DNA of 36,997 nucleotides, from assembly GCA_023411225.1 (NCBI GenBank), contig JAEYPA010000085.1:1-36997 (forward strand), written 5' to 3'. Positions 24,803 through 31,560 of this stretch are shown here, piece after piece. Source of the stretch: Bacillota bacterium. GTDB taxonomy: Bacteria > Bacillota > Clostridia > Lachnospirales > Lachnospiraceae. The first letter of the stretch is position 1. Each line of letters starts with the position of its first letter. The notes under the pieces are model-generated. The model was not told the DNA's origin, searched no databases, and was given only the letters and a program-made list of their open reading frames with translations. The translations under genes and the position numbers were made by a program.

Positions 24803-24833
24803 CAAAAAGCTGCCACACCAATGGTGCGACAGC
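24803..24833 (-). terminator. Intrinsic terminator of the 137-residue protein gene
   Basis: An 11-bp stem (with two G-U pairs on the minus strand) GCTGTCGCACC/GGTGTGGCAGC with a 3-nt loop is followed by TTTTT. Confidence 0.8.
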
Positions 24834-24852
24834 CCATATAATACTCTCAGTT

Positions 24853-25266
24853 TTATAAACGTATAACACGTACAGTAGCAGATTCACATTCACTCAAATC
24901 AACACTGAATACTAATTTCCCACCCAAATTTGTCTTCATCTTTCCAATGTTCGTATCCTTAATAAAAACCTTGTATTCCTTCTCTGGTTCTAATTCCAAC
25001 GTAATCTGTGAGGAGGTTGTTCCTTCCACCTTAAATGAGATCTGCATTTCCTCTTGATCTAAGTCAAATACTGATGTTCCTGGAACTGATTCATACACAA
25101 TTAATCCATTTCTTTCAAGCTTGGTAATTTCTTTAAAAGTCTTCACCTTATAAATATCACCTGAAAACTCAAAATCTGACACTTTCGATTTTTTATCCAG
25201 TTGATAATTACCAAAGCTGATGGTTCCATTGTCTTCCTTGCGTATTAACTCTTTTACTACTGCCAT
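24853..25266 (-). CDS. Conserved-looking protein of unknown function (137 aa)
   Basis: I do not recognise a family. The 137-residue protein has no signal peptide or membrane segment and alternates hydrophobic and charged residues in a pattern of many beta strands. It includes KLERNGLIVYESVPGTSVFDL, ISFKVEGTTSSQITLELEPEKEYKVFI and, at the end, SVDLSECESATVRVIRL. The second half is reminiscent of an immunoglobulin-like or carbohydrate-binding beta sandwich (a Y-x-V-x-I strand followed by a G-x-L-x-F strand), but this is only a fold impression. It has a strong AGGAGG ribosome site and its own terminator, so it is almost certainly a real, monocistronic gene. It lies between clpC and radA. Confidence 0.75.
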   Translation of the reverse strand: MAVVKELIRKEDNGTISFGNYQLDKKSKVSDFEFSGDIYKVKTFKEITKLERNGLIVYESVPGTSVFDLDQEEMQISFKVEGTTSSQITLELEPEKEYKVFIKDTNIGKMKTNLGGKLVFSVDLSECESATVRVIRL

Positions 25267-25482
25267 TATTAAATCCTCCTAATTTTATCCTTCCTCTATG
25301 GGTTGCCATTGTTAATAATTGTACTATAAAATCTATGGCGATATTATTACTATCAATTCATATCATGTTCTTACCTTAGATTTATTATAGTATAATTCGG
25401 CCTATAATACTAGTCCCTTTATACTCTTTGAATATGAAATTTGTATGAAATCTGTATAAATACTTCCAGTAATCTCATAATT

Positions 25483-27927
25483 CTACAAAGACTGAAACTG
25501 TATTTTATCCCCTTCTACAATGACATTCACGGAAGTATTTGGCTTAATCTTTCCCTCTAAGACTTCTTCCGCTAATGGATCCTCTAAATAGGTCTGTAAC
25601 GACCTTCTAAGTGGCCTAGCTCCATAATTCACATCCTTATTCTTGTCTACAATAAACTCAATCATCTCCTCAGAGAAATTAAGCTTAATCCCCATCTGAG
25701 CTGTAATTCGTTTGTCAATGTCCCGAAGCATAATGCCTACAATTTTCTTTAGATCATCCCGTTCTAAGGCATGGAAAACAATAATTTCATCAATACGATT
25801 TAAGAATTCCGGTTTAAAAAGGCGTTTTACCTCCTCCATAACTCCTTCCTTCATCTTCTCATAGCTTGCCTTTACATCTGATGCAGAGGTAAATCCTAAG
25901 AGCTTAGGAGCTACAATTCTGGATGCACCTGCATTACTGGTCATTATAATGATTGTATTTTTAAAGCTTACCTTTCTTCCCTGAGCATCTGTAATATGTC
26001 CATCATCTAATACCTGAAGAAGTATATTAAATACATCAGGATGAGCCTTTTCTATTTCATCAAAAAGAATTACAGAATATGGATTCTGTCTGACTTTCTC
26101 ACTAAGCTGTCCACCTTCATCATAACCTACATACCCCGGAGGAGAGCCAATAATCTTGGACACACTATGCTTCTCCATATATTCTGACATATCTACACGG
26201 ATCATTGAATTCTCGGTACCGAACATAGCTTCACAAAGTGCCTTGGAAAGCTCTGTCTTACCTACACCAGTTGGTCCTAAAAACAAGAAAGATCCAATTG
26301 GACGTTTAGGATCCTTAAGACCTACACGACCTCTTCTTATCGCCTTCGCAACTGCAACTACTGCTTCTTGCTGACCTACAACCCTCTCATGCAAGGTACT
26401 CTCAAGTGCTATTAGCCGTTTCGATTCTTCTTCTGCTAACTTCCGCACAGGAATCTTTGTCCAACTGGAGATAATGTCTGCCACCTGAGCTTCTCCTACC
26501 ACCAACTGATTCTCCTGGCGCTTCTGCTCATCCTGCAATCTTAATCTATTAAGCTCTTCCACATTTTCCTGCTGCTTTCGCTTAATGTCTCCAGCTTTTT
26601 CATAAGCCTCACTCTTAATTGCTGCTTCCTTCTCTTCCTCTAACTGCTGATTCTCCTGCTCTAACTCCTTAATCCTTGGAGAAGCCATAAAGGTACTTAA
26701 TCTCACCTTACTGGAAGCCTCATCAATTACATCAATAGCTTTGTCTGGGAGGTATCGATCATTGACATAACGGCTGGATAATTTTACAGCTGCCTGTATG
26801 GCCTCATCTGTGATACGAACCTTGTGGTGTGCCTCATAAGCATCTCGTAATCCCCTTAAAATGAGTTCTGTCTCCTCTTCAGAAGGTTCTTCTACAACTA
26901 CAGGTTGGAATCTACGCTCAATGGCCGCATCCTTTTCAATATGTTTACGATATTCCTCCCTTGTAGTAGCACCTATTAACTGTATCTCTCCCCGGGAAAG
27001 AGATGGCTTTAATATGTTGGAGGCGTCAATGGCACCTTCAGCTCCTCCTGCTCCAATAATGGTGTGTATCTCATCAATGAATAAAAGTATATTACCATCA
27101 CTCATAACTTCACTGATAATTTTCTTAATACGTTCTTCAAACTCTCCACGGTATTTGGAACCAGCAACAATTCCTGATAAATCCAACGTAACTAATCGCT
27201 TTTCACGAATAGTATCCGGCACATTGCCTTCTACGATTTTCTGAGCAAGACCTTCCACCACTGCAGTCTTTCCTACACCAGGTTCACCAATAAGACAAGG
27301 GTTATTCTTTGTTCTACGGCTTAATATCTGAACCACCCGTTGAATCTCCTCTTCCCTTCCGATAACAGGATCTAACTTTCCTTCTCTGGCATAAGCCGTT
27401 AGGTCACGACTATATTGATCTAACGTCGTGGTATTACTCTTGCCCTTACTCTTTGATTTGTTAGACAGATACTCCGTCTTAGCCATGTTTGGATCATGGC
27501 CAATTGCAGTAAGAACGTCTACATATATCTTCTGCACATTCACACCCAATGTATTTAGCAGACGCACTGCAATACAATCTGATTCCTTGATTAGGGCAAT
27601 TAAAATATGTTCTGTCCCAATCTTGACACTACCTAATCTCTGGGCTTCCTTCTCACTTAACAAAAGGATTCTCTTAGATCTTGGGGTGTAATTATCTGAA
27701 TCCACCATCTCCAAGCTGTTGCTTGGAGCCATTAATTCTCTTACTAATTCTATAATTTTCTCCTCATCTACCCCATGCTCCTCTAAAACCCGAGAGGCTA
27801 CTCCCTTGGCTCCTAAGAGTCCTATTAGTAGATGTTCAGTTCCAATATAGCTGTGAGACAGACGATAAGCAGCATCTGTTGCTATATTTAATGCCTCTTT
27901 TGCTTCTTCGGTAAATCGGTCCTGCAT
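25483..27927 (-). CDS. clpC: ATP-dependent Clp protease ATP-binding subunit ClpC
   Basis: ClpC is a Hsp100 unfoldase that feeds substrates to ClpP. The 814-residue protein has the two N-terminal Clp repeats (1-145), AAA1 with GEPGVGKT (214-221), a UVR-type middle domain with long coiled coil (about 410-475), and AAA2 with GPTGVGKT. The KLLGFTS segment carries an LGF tripeptide of the type that docks on ClpP. The length is standard. In Firmicutes phosphoarginine marks made by McsB are recognised by the ClpC N-domain, which fits the gene order mcsA-mcsB-clpC here. It lies 26 nt after mcsB. No convincing terminator was seen after it. Confidence 0.97.
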   Translation of the reverse strand: MQDRFTEEAKEALNIATDAAYRLSHSYIGTEHLLIGLLGAKGVASRVLEEHGVDEEKIIELVRELMAPSNSLEMVDSDNYTPRSKRILLLSEKEAQRLGSVKIGTEHILIALIKESDCIAVRLLNTLGVNVQKIYVDVLTAIGHDPNMAKTEYLSNKSKSKGKSNTTTLDQYSRDLTAYAREGKLDPVIGREEEIQRVVQILSRRTKNNPCLIGEPGVGKTAVVEGLAQKIVEGNVPDTIREKRLVTLDLSGIVAGSKYRGEFEERIKKIISEVMSDGNILLFIDEIHTIIGAGGAEGAIDASNILKPSLSRGEIQLIGATTREEYRKHIEKDAAIERRFQPVVVEEPSEEETELILRGLRDAYEAHHKVRITDEAIQAAVKLSSRYVNDRYLPDKAIDVIDEASSKVRLSTFMASPRIKELEQENQQLEEEKEAAIKSEAYEKAGDIKRKQQENVEELNRLRLQDEQKRQENQLVVGEAQVADIISSWTKIPVRKLAEEESKRLIALESTLHERVVGQQEAVVAVAKAIRRGRVGLKDPKRPIGSFLFLGPTGVGKTELSKALCEAMFGTENSMIRVDMSEYMEKHSVSKIIGSPPGYVGYDEGGQLSEKVRQNPYSVILFDEIEKAHPDVFNILLQVLDDGHITDAQGRKVSFKNTIIIMTSNAGASRIVAPKLLGFTSASDVKASYEKMKEGVMEEVKRLFKPEFLNRIDEIIVFHALERDDLKKIVGIMLRDIDKRITAQMGIKLNFSEEMIEFIVDKNKDVNYGARPLRRSLQTYLEDPLAEEVLEGKIKPNTSVNVIVEGDKIQFQSL

Positions 27928-27953
27928 AATCGTTCCTCCTTATTTTTTGTGTC

Positions 27954-28988
27954 TTATTTTAGTATATTCGGTAAATTCGTATTGAGATATTCTGCCCTCA
28001 GTTTATCTCTCACATTACTTCCCGCATATTTGCCATTATGACATTGTAAGGAATACGGTTGAATCGCCATCATCATCTCATAGATGTGAAAGTCCTCAGT
28101 AAACTTAATTATTCCTGTATCAACGCCAAATTTAATCTGCGCCAGTAAAGTCATGGCATCTTTACTGTTAATCTGTCGGGTATATTTGAGCACACCATAA
28201 GAACGGTATACTTGATCTTCTATCTCGTCATAGTTGTTCGTCAGTAGGAATTCCCTACGCTTGCGCTCCTGCTTAATAACCTGACTCACAATACTATTTA
28301 GGTTATTGATTATCTCTTGTTCCGTACTTCCCATTGTCTTTTGATTACTGATTTGATAAATATTTCCTAGCCCATTGGTGCCCTCCCCATAAATTCCACG
28401 GAGAGTAATCCCATACTTGGCTACTTCATCGGAAAGCCGGTTAATCTTATTAGCACCTCCTAAAGCTGGTAAAAACACCATGTATGATGCTCGAAGTCCA
28501 GTCCCTACATTAGTAGGACAGGAGGTTAGATATCCATATTTCTCATCAAAGGCAAATCCTAACAACTCATCTGCATAATCGTCTAGCTTATTAGCTGCTA
28601 GGAAGGCCTTCTCTATATTCATCCCCCCTGCAAGAGCCTGAATTCTTATATGATCCTCTTCATTTACCATAATAGTAGTTGACTCATTTTCAGACATAAT
28701 AAGCCCTGTAACCTGCTTCTTATTATTCATAGCAGGACTTAAAATATGCCTCTCTACCATTGCAAGACGTTCTGTCTCTGATAAGCTAGCTGGTTTGCAT
28801 ACATAATACTGCCCTGTTTCATCGGAATAATTTTCAAAAGCTTTCTCCACTTCCTCCACTAAGGCAACAGCCTTGTCATCCGTGAGTTTCTTCGAAAAAG
28901 GATATCTTGCTATATTACGTGCCAAACGCACTCTACTTGAAATGACAACATCATCATTCACTCCATTTTCCTCATACCATTTAAGCAT
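27954..28988 (-). CDS. mcsB: Protein-arginine kinase McsB
   Basis: McsB phosphorylates arginine residues of proteins, tagging them for ClpCP. The 344-residue protein is homologous to phosphagen (creatine/arginine) kinases. Visible motifs are VISSRVRLARNIARYPF near the N-terminus, NEEDHIRIQ (acidic catalytic loop), SCPTNVGTGLRASYMVFLP (catalytic cysteine region) and GIYGEGT (nucleotide-phosphate contact). It overlaps the mcsA end by 8 nt, which suggests translational coupling, and clpC follows after 26 nt. The length is standard. Confidence 0.96.
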   Translation of the reverse strand: MLKWYEENGVNDDVVISSRVRLARNIARYPFSKKLTDDKAVALVEEVEKAFENYSDETGQYYVCKPASLSETERLAMVERHILSPAMNNKKQVTGLIMSENESTTIMVNEEDHIRIQALAGGMNIEKAFLAANKLDDYADELLGFAFDEKYGYLTSCPTNVGTGLRASYMVFLPALGGANKINRLSDEVAKYGITLRGIYGEGTNGLGNIYQISNQKTMGSTEQEIINNLNSIVSQVIKQERKRREFLLTNNYDEIEDQVYRSYGVLKYTRQINSKDAMTLLAQIKFGVDTGIIKFTEDFHIYEMMMAIQPYSLQCHNGKYAGSNVRDKLRAEYLNTNLPNILK

Positions 28989-29529
28989 TGGTGGATTCCT
29001 CCTTTTCCTTTAGGGCACGAATGGTATCACGGAGCTTGGCGGCCTGCTCAAATTCCTCCTTCTCCACGGCATCCTGTAGCTGAATAGATAGACGCTCTAC
29101 CTCTGATAAATCACTTAAAATCTTATCTGTCTTACTGACAAACCCCTTTGGTCGTTTGCCAACATGACTGGAAGCACCGTGAATCTGGCGAAGACTTTTC
29201 TCTAATTGTTTTCCAAAGCTGGCGTAACATCCAGCACATCCAAACCTTCCCCCTTGTAAAAAAGCGTCATAGGTCATGCCACACTTGTCACATTGTATCA
29301 CGGCTGCTTTTGATTCCTCCTTTACCGGTGGATTACTATAATAATTCCCAAGTATGCTGGAAAGCAAATCTCCCAATGATATTTCTTTATTGTTCCCTGA
29401 ATATTTAAATTGAAAATTTGTACATTCCGCTGCACAATCCTCACAATAATGCATCTCAGTTTTCTCTCCGTCTACGATTTCTGTATAAAAAATAGTAGCT
29501 TCTTTCTTCTTGCATTTATCACATAGCAT
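28981..29529 (-). CDS. mcsA: McsB activator McsA (zinc-finger/UVR protein)
   Basis: McsA activates the arginine kinase McsB and links it to ClpC. The 182-residue protein has four paired-cysteine motifs: CDKCKKKEATIFY near the start, CEDCAAEC, CDKCGMTYDAF and CAGCYASF. The C-terminal UVR domain (LSEVERLSIQLQDAVEKEEFEQAAKLRDTIRALKE) is complete. An AGGAGGCG ribosome site precedes the ATG. It is normally the second gene after ctsR; here the gene before it is a GntR-family regulator 28 nt upstream. Confidence 0.95.
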   Translation of the reverse strand: MLCDKCKKKEATIFYTEIVDGEKTEMHYCEDCAAECTNFQFKYSGNNKEISLGDLLSSILGNYYSNPPVKEESKAAVIQCDKCGMTYDAFLQGGRFGCAGCYASFGKQLEKSLRQIHGASSHVGKRPKGFVSKTDKILSDLSEVERLSIQLQDAVEKEEFEQAAKLRDTIRALKEKEESTNA

Positions 29530-29557
29530 TATATTCGCCTCCTATTCTGGCAGTCCT

Positions 29558-29932
29558 CTACTGGCAACCAAAGCTACTATAGATCTCATCTATCATCTCA
29601 TGAACCTCATCACTGCTGATTCCCTTACATATCGCCTTAGCCATCATTACCTTAAGGTTTTCCATTAGTTCTATCGAAGCATTATACTTATCAATATCGA
29701 TAGCTATTATCGCACCCTTTCTGCGATCCAACTTCAAATAACCCTCTTGACGCAATATGCTGTAAGCCTTGTTTACCGTATGCATATTAATTCCAATATC
29801 ATCTGCTAAGTCACGAACAGAAGGAAGGTTCTCTCCCTCCTGAAGTTCAGAATTAGCAATTCCCATTATTATTTGATTATATAGTTGCATATATAAAGCT
29901 TCATCACTATTAAAATCAATACGCAAAATCAT
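29558..29932 (-). CDS. GntR family (YtrA-type) transcriptional regulator heading the mcsA-mcsB-clpC operon
   Basis: This 124-residue protein has an N-terminal winged helix of GntR type (YMQLYNQIIMGIANSELQEGENLPSVRDLADDIGINMHTVNKAYSILRQEGYLKLDRRKGAIIA), where the second helix-turn-helix helix is NMHTVNKAYSIL. A short C-terminal helical tail of about 50 residues follows, which is the YtrA subfamily layout without a large ligand domain. The start at 29932 has a GGAGGCGG site 4 nt upstream; an in-frame ATG at 29968 has none. Only 28 nt separate it from mcsA, so it is likely the first gene of the heat-shock protease operon, in the place usually held by ctsR. It probably regulates its own operon through the palindrome at its promoter. 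Confidence 0.85.
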   Translation of the reverse strand: MILRIDFNSDEALYMQLYNQIIMGIANSELQEGENLPSVRDLADDIGINMHTVNKAYSILRQEGYLKLDRRKGAIIAIDIDKYNASIELMENLKVMMAKAICKGISSDEVHEMIDEIYSSFGCQ

Positions 29933-29994
29933 AAAACCGCCTCCATACTTTTTTAACACAATCACCATTCATTGAAAAATAACTTATTATATTT

Positions 29995-30013
29995 GTTATA
30001 CACATAGTATAAC
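29995..30013 (-). promoter_or_regulatory. Palindromic candidate operator over the -10 box
   Basis: GTTATAC-ACATA-GTATAAC is a perfect 7-bp inverted repeat with a 5-nt spacer; it covers the -10 box. YtrA-type regulators bind such short AT-rich palindromes, so it is the natural candidate site for the regulator encoded just downstream. A second inverted repeat, TTACAA-6 nt-TTGTAA (30029-30046), covers the -35 box. Confidence 0.5.
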
Positions 30014-30034
30014 ATATTATATTATGTCTTACAA
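30006..30034 (-). promoter_or_regulatory. Promoter of the GntR-mcsA-mcsB-clpC operon
   Basis: On the minus strand TTGTAA (30029-30034) and TATACT (30006-30011) are 17 nt apart, about 75 nt before the regulator start. No CtsR heptad repeat (GGTCAAA type) or CIRCE element was seen nearby. Confidence 0.65.
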
Positions 30035-30077
30035 GGTTTATTGTAAAACGTGTTATGTCGGCTTATTTCTATTATAT

Positions 30078-30131
30078 TAAAAACAGCAGGAAAATATAGT
30101 ACTTGGTTTGTACTAATTTCCTGTTGTTTTT
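30078..30131 (-). terminator. Intrinsic terminator of the cohesin-like gene
   Basis: A long hairpin with arms AAACAGCAGGAAA and TTTCCTGTTGTTT, and an inner AGTAC/GTACT pair, is flanked by A and T runs so it could work both ways. It follows the stop of the minus-strand gene by about 5 nt. Confidence 0.8.
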
Positions 30132-30135
30132 ATCA

Positions 30136-31416
30136 TTACTCTAATTCATCATTATATCCCTTTTGTTTCATATACATTCTGGTCACTATAATAAGAAGAA
30201 GGATTACAGCACAAGCTTCTATCCCCATAATAATACCTAAAACATCAATTCTGTCTTGATATTTTTGTACGTCTAGTGCGGGGCTAGAAGAATTCCTTTC
30301 CTCATTTTCTTTGGATGGTATCCCTCTAAACCTCTGTATGGTACCCTCTTTCTGATCAAACTGATACCAATCAGGGTCCTTCCCTTCCTGTTTTGCATAT
30401 ATTAGCACAAAATCCTGATAGTTATTGCCATCCATTGCATAGGCAGTTACCTCAATGTCAGAGATTTCCAGCATGATTTTTTTATACCCCTTTGGAACAT
30501 TAGTGTCATCATATGGTTCCAAAAGCAAATATGTCGTATTACCTTGAAAATACGTAAGTCCATCTTCCTTAAGAAATTTATATGCATTACCTGAAAGAGG
30601 TACAGGAGAACTGGATGTATTCACACTGTCCGATGGTTCTGGAGAAACAGTAAAAGTCGGTGAATTTGTCTGGGTTCCCTCTTCTAAGGATTCACGATTT
30701 ACATAGATGATATACTCTCTTTCCTTCCCTGATTCACTGGTAACTATAACTGTTACCTTGTTTGCTCCTACCTGCAACTCATTATTATTGGTTATTGCAA
30801 CGGATGCACTACTATCCTCAGGCTCTGCTGTTACAGTAACTTTACTGTTATAATAGGGAATATTTAACTCATATACTGTCTTTTCAGAAGTAAACTTAGA
30901 GCTAAATTTCCCCTCCTTTACGGAAAGTTTGGCTAGTTTATTATTGTCTGATTTTTTATCTTTACCATATATGTTCAATTCAAACTCTTTTTTGGATATG
31001 GATAATGCCCCTCCATTAGAAGAAGCATAGACTTCAGGAGTTCCATCAACAAAAATTGTTGTTTTCCCTTTCTTTAACAGTCTAAATTGTAATATGTATT
31101 TACGCTCTTGTACTGATTTTTCCTTTAATTTAGGGTCGTTAATTATTATTGCAGAATCCTTCAACTCATACAGACTGTTCTCACTAACCGGCTCAAGATA
31201 CTCACTGTCATAGGAAATAATCATGTTTACAGAAGCAATTGTGGTATTAGCTGAGACTGATACAGCCAGAGTACAGTTATTATCCTCTATGGCTTGTTCA
31301 GAAACCATAGAAATAGAGATGGACGCACTGGCTGCAGCTACAGGTAATGCTGGCAGTGTTACAACGGCCGCTATTATAAATGTTAAAAACCAGGCTATTT
31401 CATTTCTCATCCTCAT
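30136..31416 (-). CDS. Secreted, membrane-anchored protein with cohesin-like and cadherin-like domains
   Basis: The 426-residue protein has a signal peptide (1-28). A cohesin/CBM-like beta region (about 31-150) contains TIASVNMIISYDSEYLEPV, typical of cohesin-type folds. A cadherin-like beta-sandwich domain (about 160-240) contains LAKLSVKEGKFSSKFTSEKTVYELNIPYYNSKVTVTAEPED and ends KEREYIIYVNRE. A Ser/Thr/Pro linker (245-275), an unassigned region (276-370) and one membrane segment (about 392-413) with a short basic tail follow. The layout is a type I membrane protein facing outside. It lies downstream of the SH3b/glucosaminidase gene, which ends in a related cadherin-like domain, but has its own promoter. 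Function unknown; adhesion or wall-associated assembly is a guess. Confidence 0.78.
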   Translation of the reverse strand: MRMRNEIAWFLTFIIAAVVTLPALPVAAASASISISMVSEQAIEDNNCTLAVSVSANTTIASVNMIISYDSEYLEPVSENSLYELKDSAIIINDPKLKEKSVQERKYILQFRLLKKGKTTIFVDGTPEVYASSNGGALSISKKEFELNIYGKDKKSDNNKLAKLSVKEGKFSSKFTSEKTVYELNIPYYNSKVTVTAEPEDSSASVAITNNNELQVGANKVTVIVTSESGKEREYIIYVNRESLEEGTQTNSPTFTVSPEPSDSVNTSSSPVPLSGNAYKFLKEDGLTYFQGNTTYLLLEPYDDTNVPKGYKKIMLEISDIEVTAYAMDGNNYQDFVLIYAKQEGKDPDWYQFDQKEGTIQRFRGIPSKENEERNSSSPALDVQKYQDRIDVLGIIMGIEACAVILLLIIVTRMYMKQKGYNDELE

Positions 31417-31447
31417 AGGCTATTCTCCTGTCATTAGATATATAAAG

Positions 31448-31476
31448 ATTTTAGCTATTTCTGCGTTATTTTGCAA
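31448..31476 (-). promoter_or_regulatory. Promoter of the cohesin-like gene
   Basis: On the minus strand TTGCAA (31471-31476) and TAAAAT (31448-31453) are spaced by 17 nt, just downstream of the preceding terminator. Confidence 0.55.
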
Positions 31477-31546
31477 GAAAAAAGAATAACGAGAAGGGTT
31501 AATTGGAAGATTACATCTTCTTAAGTAACTCAATCCTCGTTATTCT
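31477..31546 (-). terminator. Intrinsic terminator of the SH3b/glucosaminidase gene
   Basis: An 11-bp perfect outer stem AGAATAACGAG/CTCGTTATTCT (31483-31493 and 31536-31546), with an inner GAAGAT/ATCTTC hairpin, is followed on the minus strand by TTTTTT. Confidence 0.8.
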
Positions 31547-31560
31547 ATGTTTATTCTACA

